Shown one piece after another: positions 52,020-62,662 of a stretch of DNA of 64,000 nt; positions within the stretch are counted from its first letter, which is position 1; the number at the start of each line of letters is the position of its first letter. Origin of the DNA: Streptomyces sp. DSM 15324 (GTDB lineage: Bacteria > Actinomycetota > Actinomycetes > Streptomycetales > Streptomycetaceae); NCBI RefSeq assembly GCF_001514285.1, contig NZ_KQ949024.1:256405-320404 (forward strand), written 5' to 3'. The notes beneath the pieces were generated by a model. That model was not told where the DNA came from, searched no databases, and saw only the letters and a program-made list of their open reading frames with translations. The translations under genes and the position numbers were made by a program.

Positions 52020-53096
52020 CTGCCCGAGCGCCCCGTACCCGCAGGTCCGTCTGGCCCCGCAGCGCGCCGCCGCCCGAGCCTCCGCGCCCGGGTCCGCCGG
52101 ACCCCGCGCCCCCGCGCCCCCCGAGCCGCCCGCGCTCCCGGCCGGGTCCGCCGACCCACGCCGCCCGAGCCGCCCGCGCCTCCCCGCCCGGGTCCGCCGG
52201 ACCCCGCGCCCTCCGCGCCCCCCGCGCTCCCGTCCGGGTCCGCCGACCCCGCGCCGCCCGCGCCTCCCCGCCCGGATCCGCCGGACCCCGCGCCCTCCGC
52301 GCCCCCCGCGCTCCCGTCCGGGTCCGCCGACCCCGCGCCGCCCGCGCCTCCCCGCCCGGATCCGCCGGACCCCGCGCCCCCGCCCAGCCCGAGCCTCCCC
52401 GCCCGGGTCCGCCGACCCCGCGCCCTCCGCGCCCCCCCCCCCGAGCCTCCCCGGCCGGGTTCGCCGGACCCCGCCCGAACCCGCCCGAACCCACCGCCCG
52501 AGCCGCCGGAGCCGCCCGAGAGCGGCGAGGTCGCCGGTGTGGTGCAGGCGGTGCTGTACCGCGACGGCGTCCGGGTGTACGCCCCGGCCGGGGCGGCGGA
52601 GAGCCGCCGGGCGCTGCGCGGGCGGCCGGCCCGCATCGCGTGGATCGGGCCGGCCGCCCCGCCGAGGGCGAACCGCGCTCGCCGACGGCCGAGTTCGGCC
52701 TGCATCCCTTGGCGGTGGACGACGCCGAGGAGGCAACACCAGCGGCCGAAACGCAGCGCTACGGCGACACCCTCCGCGTCGTGCTGCACGTCGTCGTCAG
52801 CACGGGCCCGAGGTGGCCCTGTACGCCAGACGGAGCCTTGCGGGGTGATCCGGAGATGTCCTGCCGGATCTGCCAACTCTCTTGCGGGATCGGCGAGTTC
52901 CGGCGCGCGGGCCGTCCGCCGGTCGGCATGCTGCACGGCCTGACACCAGCGAGCGCGTCGACCGCTTCCGCCAGGCCCTCGCCGAGATCCTCACCGTCAA
53001 CGCCGCGTCGCCACCCGGCAGCAGAACGCCAGGCGCAGGGGCTGGCTCCGAGCGGCGCGGGCAGGCCGAAAAGGCTTCCCCGGAAGGGTGTTTTGA
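52020..53096 (+). pseudogene. Decayed corA (magnesium transporter) gene with expanded Pro-rich repeat
   Basis: From CTG 52020 (LPERPVPAGPSG, probably a lost ATG start) one frame stays open through a Pro-rich repeat to VVQAVLYRDGVRVYAPAGAAE and RIAWIGPAAPP. The match to CorA then jumps frame: EFGLHPLAVDDAEEA (about 52699-52740), QRYGDTLRVVLHVV, then in another frame ERVDRFRQALAEILTVNA (about 52950-53003) and VATRQQNA just after. At least four frameshifts occur, and the two transmembrane helices with the GMN motif are missing. The gene cannot make a transporter. Expanded repeats lie in its 5-prime part. Confidence 0.8.
52176..52378. repeat. 84-bp tandem repeat in the corA pseudogene
   Basis: An 84-bp unit is present at 52176-52259 and 52260-52343 (one base apart) and partly at 52344-52378. 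It encodes 28 Pro/Ala/Ser-rich residues in the CorA frame. Smaller degenerate PPEPP/PPDPAP units surround it (52090-52510). Confidence 0.9.
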
Positions 53097-53694
53097 GCCT
53101 TTTTGTACATGATCTTCAGGCGCCTTGATCCACACTCAGTGATCACGCCGGAACCCAACGCCACCCCCGGTGACCGGCCACGGAGCACCCGGCCCTGCCG
53201 CGACATCGGGAAAGCGATCAAGTCTCAAAGGTTGAGCACAAAATACACACATCCTCTCTTCATACCGGCCTTCATGGTCTAGATTGACCGTGCTTCAGCT
53301 GTTCGGAGACGAGGCGACCAGTAATGATCAATAGGTCCTGCGCTACGGAAAACCAGCAGTCGCGTCCCCGTCGTCAGGCGTGGGGATGATCAATCAGTGA
53401 GCCCGGCAAGGGACTTGGGATGCGGGGAGCATCCGGGGTTCCGACGGGTTCCACACACCCCGAGCGTCCGGCGGGACCTGCGAGTCCTCTGCCACCGGGG
53501 TGAGTCCAAGCAGCTCTGATACAGCCGCGATGTCATGCGCGGGAGGCGGGGGCCTCTCACCGGGATCGACGGCACGGCGCTGGGGCGGGGGCCCCGGAGG
53601 GGAGACGCGGGAGGCGGGGGCCTCCTGTGGGGGGAGCAACGGGAGCAACAGTGTTGGACGAACACGTCGAACCACTGGGGACCTGGGGGGTTCT
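53097..53694. other. Region upstream of the exopolysaccharide operon
   Basis: About 600 bp without a convincing gene. An AT-richer part (53200-53400) holds two 9-bp direct repeats ATGATCAAT (53324-53332, 53386-53394), each with the palindrome TGATCA. An 18-bp direct repeat gcgggaggcgggggcctc lies at 53539-53556 and 53607-53624. The main promoter of the operon should be here. A longer start for the first operon gene at GTG 53500 would cover the right-hand part. Confidence 0.5.
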
Positions 53695-55173
53695 GTGCGG
53701 CAAGGGGGACTTGTCAGCCCGTTCACGTCCGCGCGCGGACGTCTGGCGAACGGAGCAATCAGCCGGCCCGCGGTCGACTGGGAGCAGCGGTACCGCCGTA
53801 CCGTGATCACCAGTGACACGGTGGCCACCGCCTGTGTGGTGGCGGCGATCGGCAACTTCTTCGGGGCTCGTGACGCGGCCAACTGGCACGAGAAATGGGG
53901 GATTCTCGCCTTCGGCACCGAACTGCTGGTGCTGGGGTCGCTCGCCGTGAGCCGTGCGTGGGCGCCGGCCGTGCTCGGCCAGGGTGCCGAGGAGTTCCGC
54001 CGGCTCGGGCGCTCGCTGTTCGGGGCGACCGTCGTGCTGGCGCTCGGCGGGATCGCCCTGACCTCGCGCAACATCAAACTCTGGATCTTCGTCGCGATCC
54101 CCGCGATCGCGCTGGTCACCATGACCGTGCGGTACCTCCTGCGCCTCTCGCTGCACAAGCAGCGCAAGGACGGGCAGTGTCTGCGCCCGGTGCTCGCCGC
54201 CGGGAGCCCGGACACCGTGCACGACCTGATCACCCGGACCCGCAAGTTCCCGCACCTCGGCTGGCGGGTGGACGCGGTGTGCACGACGGAGGGTCCCGGG
54301 GTCGACGGTGACCTGCTGGACGGCGTGCCGATCGTCGGCCGGCTGGCGGACGTCGCCAAGCACGTCCACGGCGACGGCTACCGGGTCGTCGCGGTCACCC
54401 CGGACCCGCACTGGTCACCGCGGCGGCTCCAGCGGCTGGCCTGGAACCTCGAGGGCACCGACGCCGAGATGGTCGTGGCGCCCGTGCTGATGGAGGTGGC
54501 CGGACCGCGGCTGCACGTCGACGCGGTGCTCGGGATACCGCTGCTGCGGGTCAGCATGCCGACCTTCACGGGAGGCCGCCGGGCCGTGAAGATGGTCGTC
54601 GACCGGATGGGCGCGGCGATCCTGCTGCTGCTGTTCGCGCCGCTGATGGTGTGCGTCGGGCTGCTCGTGCTGATGGACAGCCGGGGCGGGGCGTTCTACC
54701 GCCAGCGCCGGGTCGGCAAGGACGGCCGCGAGTTCACCATCCTCAAGTTCCGCACCATGGTGGCCGGGGCGGACGGGGCGCGGGCCCAGCTCGCCGACCT
54801 GAACGAGGGCGCGGGCCCCTTGTTCAAGCTCCGCCGGGACCCACGGGTGACCCGGGTGGGAGCGGTGCTGCGCCGGTACTCGATCGACGAGCTCCCGCAG
54901 CTGTTCAACGTCCTGACCGGATCGATGTCGCTCGTCGGTCCGCGGCCTCCGCTGCCGGAGGAGTCCGCCGCGTACGGCCCGGACATCCGGCGGCGGCTGC
55001 TGGTCAAACCCGGACTCACCGGCCTGTGGCAGATCAGCGGACGCAGCGATCTGTCCTGGGAGGAGGCGGTCCGGCTGGACCTGCGGTACGTGGAGGACTG
55101 GTCGCTCGCCCTGGACACAGTGATCTTGTGGAAGACGCTGCGTGCGGTGCTCTACGGGCAGGGGGCCTACTGA
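53695..55173 (+). CDS. Exopolysaccharide polyprenyl glycosylphosphotransferase
   Basis: The protein has 492 residues from GTG 53695, which follows GGGGGG by four bases; GTG 53500 would add 65 low-complexity residues. Four or five transmembrane helices (about 35-150) and a nucleotide-binding-like middle domain come first. The C-terminal sugar-transferase domain has a membrane helix (MGAAILLLLFAPLMV), FYRQRRVGKDGREF, LKFRTMV, IDELPQLFNVLTGSMSLVGP and KPGLTGLWQISGRSD. It transfers the first sugar-1-phosphate to undecaprenyl phosphate, starting repeat-unit synthesis. First gene of a same-strand cluster running to the window edge. Confidence 0.92.
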   Translation: MRQGGLVSPFTSARGRLANGAISRPAVDWEQRYRRTVITSDTVATACVVAAIGNFFGARDAANWHEKWGILAFGTELLVLGSLAVSRAWAPAVLGQGAEEFRRLGRSLFGATVVLALGGIALTSRNIKLWIFVAIPAIALVTMTVRYLLRLSLHKQRKDGQCLRPVLAAGSPDTVHDLITRTRKFPHLGWRVDAVCTTEGPGVDGDLLDGVPIVGRLADVAKHVHGDGYRVVAVTPDPHWSPRRLQRLAWNLEGTDAEMVVAPVLMEVAGPRLHVDAVLGIPLLRVSMPTFTGGRRAVKMVVDRMGAAILLLLFAPLMVCVGLLVLMDSRGGAFYRQRRVGKDGREFTILKFRTMVAGADGARAQLADLNEGAGPLFKLRRDPRVTRVGAVLRRYSIDELPQLFNVLTGSMSLVGPRPPLPEESAAYGPDIRRRLLVKPGLTGLWQISGRSDLSWEEAVRLDLRYVEDWSLALDTVILWKTLRAVLYGQGAY

Positions 55174-55246
55174 TGCGCGGGAATCGTCGTCCGGCCGGCA
55201 GGCCGGCGGCAGGCCCTGAGTGCCTGCCCTGGGGGAGGAACGAGTC

Positions 55247-56552
<1,306 letters not shown>

Positions 56553-56563
<11 letters not shown>

Positions 56564-57824
56564 CACGACCGGGGGCGAGCGGCCGGGCCGGCGCGCGCTG
56601 ATCCTGGTGGAGAACCTGTCCGTGCCCTTCGACCGGCGCGTGTGGCAGGAGTGCACGACCCTGCGCGACGCGGGCTGGACGGTGGACGTCATCTGCCCCC
56701 GCGGGACCAGACGGGACACCGAGGCGGAGGCGGAGATCGACGGGGTGCGGATCCACCGCTACCCGCTGCGCGCCGCGACGGGAGGGCCCGCCGGGTATCT
56801 GCGGGAGTACGGCTCGGCGTTGTGGCACACGCTCCGGCTGGCCCGCACGGTCGGCCCGGTCGACGTGGTGCACGCCTGCAACCCGCCCGACCTGCTGTTC
56901 CTGCCCGCGCTGTGGCTGAAGCGGCGGGGCGCGCGGTTCGTCTTCGACCAGCACGACCTGGTGCCCGAGCTGTACCTGTCCCGGTTCGACCGCGGCCAGG
57001 ACCTGCTCTACCGCGCGGTGTGCGCGCTGGAACGGATGACCTACCGGGCCGCGGACGTCGTGCTCGCCACCAACGAGAGCTACCGCGACGTCGCGGTGCG
57101 CCGCGGCGGGCGCCGGCCGGAGGACGTGTTCGTGGTGCGCAGCGCACCCGACATCGACCGCTTCCACCCCGTGCCGCCGGAGCCGGAACTCAAGCGCGGC
57201 AAGCCCCATCTGCTGTGCTACCTGGGCGTCATGGGCCCGCAGGACGGCGTCGACTACGCCCTGCGCGCCCTGGCCAAGCTCCGCGACGAGCTGGGGCGGA
57301 CCGACTGGCACGCCGTGTTCGTCGGCGGCGGCGACACCTTCGACGCGATGGTGGAGCTGTCCCGGCGGCTCGGGCTCGCCGAGCAGGTGGAGTTCACCGG
57401 GCGCATCCCGGACGCCGACCTGGTGCGCTACCTGTCCACCGCGGACGTGTGCCTCTCCCCCGACCCGCACAACCCGCTCAACGACGTGTCGACCATGAAC
57501 AAGGTCCTGGAGTACATGGTGATGGGCCGGCCGCTCGTCTCCTTCGACCTCCGGGAGGCGCGGGTCTCCGCCGGTGACGCCGCCGTCTACGCGCCCGCCA
57601 ACGACGAGAGCGCGTTCGCCGCACTCGTCGCGCGGCTGCTGGACGATCCGGAGAAGCGGGCCCTGATGGGCAAGATCGGCCAGGAGCGGATCAGCGGACC
57701 GCTGTCCTGGCGCAACTCCCAGCGCTCACTGCTCGCCGCCTACGCCGCCGCGTGCCGGGACCGGACCCCGGTGACGGCACGTGACCCGGATCCGGCAGGG
57801 GAAGGCCGCACCATTGAGCGATGA
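56553..57824 (+). CDS. Glycosyltransferase family 4 (GT-B)
   Basis: The protein has 423 residues from TTG 56553, overlapping the end of the dehydrogenase gene. It has an N-terminal acceptor domain (LILVENLSVPFDRRVWQE, DVVHACNPPDLLFLPAL, FDQHDLVPELY) and a C-terminal donor domain (CYLGVMGPQDGVDYAL, VEFTGRIPDADLVRYLSTAD, the acidic E in NKVLEYMVMGRPLVSFDL). It adds a sugar to the growing lipid-linked repeat unit in the cytoplasm. The donor is not determinable. Confidence 0.92.
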
Positions 57825-59187
57825 CACCATACGCCTGGTCACGATCGGGCGGATCGTCCGTCGGCGCTGGCGGCTGCTCACCCTCCTCGCCCTGGTGGGT
57901 GCGCTCGTCGGCTACGGCGCCTCCATGCTGTTCCCGCCGCGCTACACGACCTCGGCGTCGGTGCTGCTGCCGGGGACGTGGGAGGAGCGCGAGCTGCTGA
58001 CGCAGACGGAGGTGGCGACCAGTTCGGTGGTGGTCGACCGCGCGGCCACCACCCTCGGCTGGACCGGGGTGAGCGGCAACGACCTGCGCAAGCAGGTCAG
58101 CGCCAAGGCCACCGACGGCAACATCATCAAGATCACCGGTACGGCGGAGACGCCGGAGCGCGCCCAGCGGCTCTCCGACCAGGTGGCCAAGGAGTTCGTC
58201 TCCTACGCCACACGGATCGCGGCCGAGAGCGCCGACCCCGAGGCGGCGCAGGAGCTGGCCGCGCTGCAGAAGTCGGTGGAGGACACCAGCCGCCGGATCA
58301 GCCGGCTGGCGAACGCGGCCGACCCGGGACAGACCGTGGAGAGCGTGCAGACCCGCACCGAGCTGGAGAAGCTGCGCACCGCGCTGCGCGAGGCCATCAA
58401 CACACTGGAGCAGGCCGACCCGGCCGAGGACCAGGCGAAGAACATGGTCGTCATGGGGTCGGCGGCCCGGCCGACCGGCGAGGCACCGCCGACGAGGACA
58501 CAGCTGATCGCGGGCGGAGCCGTGCTGTTCTTCCTCTGCGCGGTCATCGCGCATCTCACCGCCGCGCGGATGAGCCGCCGGCTGCGCGGCGAACAGGAGA
58601 TCGCCGCCGCGCTGGGCGCGGCGCTGCTGGGCACGGTCGACGTCCCCGTCGAACGGCGCGCGCAGCGGCCGGACGGCCGTGGCCCGCGCTGGCTCCGCCG
58701 GCTGCTGGGCGTCGACGTCCGGTGGGACCTCCCGGCCCCGCAGACCTCCGGCGACGAGGCCAGCAGGCGGATCCGCTACCGGCGGGTGTGCTCCCGGCTG
58801 CGGGAGCAGCAGCCGGCCCCGCGGCGGCTGCTGGTCGTCTTCCCCGAGGGCGACGAGAGCGCCCGCCGGGCCGCCGGACAGCTCGCCGTCGAGGCCGGGG
58901 GCGATCCGCTGCTGCGCGCGGTGGCGGTCTCGGTGTCCCGGCCGATGGTGCCGGACCGCGAGCACGAGTCCGGCGCCCTGGTCGTGGTCACTGCCGGCAG
59001 CTGGACCGCCGGGGAGCTCTCCGGCATCGCCGAGGCGTGCGCGGACGCCAAGCACGCGGTCGTCGGCATCGTGCTCGCCGGTCCGGTCCGGGCGACGCGG
59101 TCGGCCGACCGGCCCCGGCGGGCCGCCGTACCGGCGCTCGCGGAGTTCGACGGCGAACTGGACGACGCGACGGGGGTCACAGGGTGA
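57814..59187 (+). CDS. Wzz/chain-length-type polysaccharide protein 1
   Basis: The protein has 457 residues from TTG 57814 (LSDDTIRLVTIGRIVRRR), with a GGGGAAGG site eight bases upstream. One transmembrane helix lies at about 20-38 (LLTLLALVGALVGYGASM), then a periplasmic-type Wzz domain with coiled helices (EAAQELAALQKSVEDTSRRI, TRTELEKLRTALREA) and a second helix near 225-245. The C-terminal cytoplasmic part (RRLLVVFPEGDESARRAA) recalls a BY-kinase fold, but no Walker A remains. It controls polymer length or export. Confidence 0.85.
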   Translation: MSDDTIRLVTIGRIVRRRWRLLTLLALVGALVGYGASMLFPPRYTTSASVLLPGTWEERELLTQTEVATSSVVVDRAATTLGWTGVSGNDLRKQVSAKATDGNIIKITGTAETPERAQRLSDQVAKEFVSYATRIAAESADPEAAQELAALQKSVEDTSRRISRLANAADPGQTVESVQTRTELEKLRTALREAINTLEQADPAEDQAKNMVVMGSAARPTGEAPPTRTQLIAGGAVLFFLCAVIAHLTAARMSRRLRGEQEIAAALGAALLGTVDVPVERRAQRPDGRGPRWLRRLLGVDVRWDLPAPQTSGDEASRRIRYRRVCSRLREQQPAPRRLLVVFPEGDESARRAAGQLAVEAGGDPLLRAVAVSVSRPMVPDREHESGALVVVTAGSWTAGELSGIAEACADAKHAVVGIVLAGPVRATRSADRPRRAAVPALAEFDGELDDATGVTG

Positions 59188-60707
59188 CGACGAGTACGGC
59201 AGCGGAGTCGTCGGCCGCCGCTCCGCTGATCGATCTGCAGGTCCTGGTGGCCGCGGTGCGCCGACGGCGCCGCCTGTGGTGCTCCCTCGCACTGCTGGGG
59301 CTGCTTGCCGGCTCGGCGGTGGCGTTCCTGCTGCCGCCGCCGCCGACCGCGGTGACCAAGGTGCTGGTGGCGCACGAGGAGGACCAGCCGAACGACCCCG
59401 GAACGCTGATCCGCACCGATGTGGCGCTGCTGCAGACCACCCGGATCGCCGACAAGGCCCTCGGGTCCCTCGGGTCGCAGGAGAAGGCCGAGGACTTCAT
59501 GAAGGACTACAGCGGCCTCGGACTGACCAACAACGTGCTGCAGATCACCGTGACCGGGGCCAGCGACGCGGAGGCGGTGGCCCGCGCCAGGGCGCTCGCC
59601 GACGCGTTCGTCGCCGACCACGTCCGGCGGATCCAGGAGTCCGCGCACGCCGAGGCCAAGGCCCTGCTCGACCAGCGTGACCAGCTCAAGGACCAACTGG
59701 CCCAGGTCAACAAGGCGATCGGGGACGGCAGCGGGGAGAGCGGCCCGCAGTCGTCGGCGGACCTGGAGTCGCTCTACGCCCGCCGGGCCGAACTCACCTC
59801 GCAGATCACCGATTTCGGCCAGCGTGCCGCGGAGGCGAGCATCGGCACGCCGCGGCTCGTCGCCGGCACGCAGATCGTGGACTCCCCGCAGCTGGTGCGG
59901 CGGTCCCTGCCGAGGACGGCGGCCACCGACGCCGGGATCGGGGCCTTCCTCGGACTCTTCCTCGGGCTCGCGGCCGCCGCGGTCGGCGCGGTGGTGGCGG
60001 ACCGTCCCGTGCTGCGCCGCGAGATCGCCGCGCACCTCGGCGCCTCGGTCATCGCCGAGCTGCCGCACCGGCCGGGCGGGCGGTGGCAGCGCCGCCGGGT
60101 CCGCTCGGCCCGCGAACGGCTCACCACGTCCCTGGCCCGCGCCGTGCGCGCCGCCGCGGAACCCGTGTCGCTGCTGGAACTGGGCTGCGCGCGCAACACC
60201 TGCGTGATCGCCCTGGACCTCGCGCGGGCCCTGGCCGCGGACGGGCCGCCGGTGGTCGTCGTCGACGGGCTGCCCGGACCGCAGCTCTCACGGCGCCGCC
60301 CGAAGCCGGGCGACCCCACCGTGGTCGGCGGCGAGTCCGCCGCGGCCGCGTCGCCCCAGGAGCGCCGGCTCGGCGTCGGCTCGGTGGCGCCCGGCACTGC
60401 GTGGACCGACCTGCAGTACCTCGGCACCCGCACCGTGCTCGTCGTGCGGGCCGGGCACGGCAGCGCCGCGTGGCTGCACACCGTGGCGCGGCAGCTCGCG
60501 GACCAGCGCATCCCGGTGATCGGTGTGGTGCTGATCGACCCCGACCCCCGTGACCGCACCGACGGCACGCTGTGGGACGGGCTGCACACCGCGTTGCGCG
60601 GCCAGAGCGAGCGGCCGGCCCGGCCGAAGGGGACGGTCCCCCGGCGGGCGGAACGGCTGCCCCTGTGGGCGGCGCGGGTCCCGGACAGCGACCAGGAGGC
60701 TCAGTAG
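59184..60707 (+). CDS. Wzz/chain-length-type polysaccharide protein 2
   Basis: The protein has 507 residues from GTG 59184, overlapping the previous stop (GTGA). It has a helix near 30-50 (LWCSLALLGLLAGSAVAFLL), a Wzz-type domain with a long coiled segment (ESAHAEAKALLDQRDQLKDQ), and a second helix at about 250-275 (GIGAFLGLFLGLAAAAVGAVV). In the BY-kinase-like tail the place of the P-loop reads GCARNTCVIALDLARAL, with no GKS/T and no Tyr cluster, so it is not an active kinase. It pairs with the preceding protein. Confidence 0.85.
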   Translation: MTTSTAAESSAAAPLIDLQVLVAAVRRRRRLWCSLALLGLLAGSAVAFLLPPPPTAVTKVLVAHEEDQPNDPGTLIRTDVALLQTTRIADKALGSLGSQEKAEDFMKDYSGLGLTNNVLQITVTGASDAEAVARARALADAFVADHVRRIQESAHAEAKALLDQRDQLKDQLAQVNKAIGDGSGESGPQSSADLESLYARRAELTSQITDFGQRAAEASIGTPRLVAGTQIVDSPQLVRRSLPRTAATDAGIGAFLGLFLGLAAAAVGAVVADRPVLRREIAAHLGASVIAELPHRPGGRWQRRRVRSARERLTTSLARAVRAAAEPVSLLELGCARNTCVIALDLARALAADGPPVVVVDGLPGPQLSRRRPKPGDPTVVGGESAAAASPQERRLGVGSVAPGTAWTDLQYLGTRTVLVVRAGHGSAAWLHTVARQLADQRIPVIGVVLIDPDPRDRTDGTLWDGLHTALRGQSERPARPKGTVPRRAERLPLWAARVPDSDQEAQ

Positions 60708-60710
60708 GAC

Positions 60711-62645
60711 ATGTGTGGCATCGCAGGAGCTTACCGATGGCCGGACGGGAAGGCGGTGACCGACCGGCTCACCGACACCCTCGCCCACCGCGGTCCGGAC
60801 GGGGCGGGCCGCTACAGCCACCCCCTCGGTGACGGCGAGGTGCACCTCGGGCACCGCCGGCTCGCCATCATCGACCTCTCGGAGACCGGCGCCCAGCCGA
60901 TGGCCTCGGGCGGCCTCGTCCTGACGTACAACGGCGAGCTGTACAACGCGCCCGAGCTGCGTGCCGAGCTGGAGGGCGGCGGGGTGCGCTTCCGCGGGAC
61001 CTCCGACACCGAGGTGCTCCTGGAGGCGTGGCGGCGCTGGGGCACGGACTGTCTGCCCCGGCTGCGCGGCATGTTCGCGTTCGGGATCTTCGACGAGCGC
61101 ACCGGTGAGCTGGTGCTCGCCCGCGACCAGCTCGGCATCAAGCCGCTGTTCCTGCTCCGGCGCGGCGAGGGGGTGCTGTTCGCCTCCGAGCTGAAGGCGC
61201 TGGCCGCCGTGACGGGCGGGTCGTTGCAGGTGGACCCCGCGGCGCTGGTGGCCTCGCTGCTCTACTACTGGGTGCCGGACTCCCGGTGCGCGTTCCGCGA
61301 GGCGGAGAAGCTGCCGCCGGGGAGCTGGCTGCGGCTGCGGCCCGACGGCCGGGTGGAGCGCGGCCGGTACTGGAACCTGCGGGACGTCGCCGCCGAGGGC
61401 CGGGAGCGGGCCCGCAGCGGTGAACTCCCGGACATCGCGGCCGTCGTCGAGGAGTCGACCCGGCGCCATCTGCTCTCCGACGTGCCCGTGGCGACCTTCC
61501 TCTCCGGCGGTCTCGACTCCAGTTACCTGACCGCGCTCGCGGCCCGGGACCGGCCCGGGATCTCCGCGTACACGATCGGGTTCCGCGCCGAGGACGCCAG
61601 GTTCGAGGCGATGCCGGACGACCTGCGGTACGCCCGGCAGGTGGCCGAGCGGTTCGGCGTCGACCTGCACGAGATCGAGATCGCTCCGGACGTGCTCGAC
61701 CTGCTGCCGCGGATGACGCACCACCTGGACGAGCCGATCGGCGACCCCGCCGCGATCAACACGTTCCTGATCTGCTCGGCCGCCCGCGAGGCCGGGGTGA
61801 AGGTGCTGCTCTCCGGGATGGGCGCCGACGAGCTGTTCGCCGGGTACCGCAAGCACCTCGCCAACAAGATCGCGCTGCGCTACCAGCGCGTCCCGCGTCC
61901 GCTGCGGCGCGGTCTGTCCTCGGCCGTGGACCGGCTGCCGGTGGCCTCGGCGCGCCGGGGGTACCGGTCGGTGCGCTTCGCCAAGCGGTTCCTCTCCTTC
62001 GCCGATCTGCCGGAGGAGACCGCGTTCCGGCGCAGCTACACGATGTACGACCAGGAGGAGCTGCTCGCCCTGATCGATCCGGACCTGGCCGGGACGGTTC
62101 AGGACGTCCTGACCGAGCACGCGGACGTCTACGAGGACAACGACCTCGACGACTTCGTCAACCGCATGTGCCTGGGTGACGCCCGGATGTTCCTGCCGGG
62201 CCTCAACCTCGCCTACACGGACCGGTCGAGCATGGCCGCCTCGACCGAGGTGCGGGTGCCGTACGTGGACGTCGAGGTGGTCCGGGCGGCGTTCGCCGTG
62301 CCCGGCGACCGCAAGATCGTCGGGCGGCAGGGCAAGGCCGTGCTGAAGGAGGCGGCCTGCTCGATCCTGCCCCGGGAGATCGTCTACCGGCCCAAGGGCC
62401 TGTTCAGCGCCCCGCTGCGGGCCTGGATGAGCCGGGACCTGGCACCGCTGGTGCGCGAGGTGGTCGACAACGGCGAGCTGGTCCGTGCCGGGCTGCTGCG
62501 CCGCGACGCGCTGGCGCGCATGGTCGCCGAGGACGCCGCCGGGCAGCGGGACTTCTCCAAACATCTGTGGCACGTGCTGACCCTCGAGTACTGGTATCGC
62601 GGCGCGACCTCCGGGGCCGGCCAGAACTCTCCCGTGACGGCGTAG
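60711..62645 (+). CDS. asnB: Asparagine synthase (glutamine-hydrolysing)
   Basis: The 644-residue protein starts MCGIAGAYRW, so Cys2 is the glutaminase nucleophile. The glutamine-binding residues LAIIDLSETGAQPM and TYNGELYN follow. The synthetase domain has the PP-loop FLSGGLDSSYLTAL near residue 264, GMGADELFAGYRKH and EVRVPYVDVEVV. AsnB-like proteins are common in polysaccharide clusters, where they may amidate uronic acids. The GDP-mannuronate-type dehydrogenase nearby gives a possible acid. Three bases separate it from the previous stop, so it is in the same operon. Confidence 0.94.
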   Translation: MCGIAGAYRWPDGKAVTDRLTDTLAHRGPDGAGRYSHPLGDGEVHLGHRRLAIIDLSETGAQPMASGGLVLTYNGELYNAPELRAELEGGGVRFRGTSDTEVLLEAWRRWGTDCLPRLRGMFAFGIFDERTGELVLARDQLGIKPLFLLRRGEGVLFASELKALAAVTGGSLQVDPAALVASLLYYWVPDSRCAFREAEKLPPGSWLRLRPDGRVERGRYWNLRDVAAEGRERARSGELPDIAAVVEESTRRHLLSDVPVATFLSGGLDSSYLTALAARDRPGISAYTIGFRAEDARFEAMPDDLRYARQVAERFGVDLHEIEIAPDVLDLLPRMTHHLDEPIGDPAAINTFLICSAAREAGVKVLLSGMGADELFAGYRKHLANKIALRYQRVPRPLRRGLSSAVDRLPVASARRGYRSVRFAKRFLSFADLPEETAFRRSYTMYDQEELLALIDPDLAGTVQDVLTEHADVYEDNDLDDFVNRMCLGDARMFLPGLNLAYTDRSSMAASTEVRVPYVDVEVVRAAFAVPGDRKIVGRQGKAVLKEAACSILPREIVYRPKGLFSAPLRAWMSRDLAPLVREVVDNGELVRAGLLRRDALARMVAEDAAGQRDFSKHLWHVLTLEYWYRGATSGAGQNSPVTA

Positions 62646-62662
62646 AGACAAGAGGACTTCGG

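Noticed and set aside
27670..53120. Inverted 13-bp match (tgtacatgatctt) near 27675 and 53104
   Set aside because: Short, alone and without any mobile-element gene; most likely chance.
53390..53665. Minus-strand 91-codon frame upstream of the polysaccharide operon
   Set aside because: Low-complexity, overlaps direct repeats, no ribosome site.
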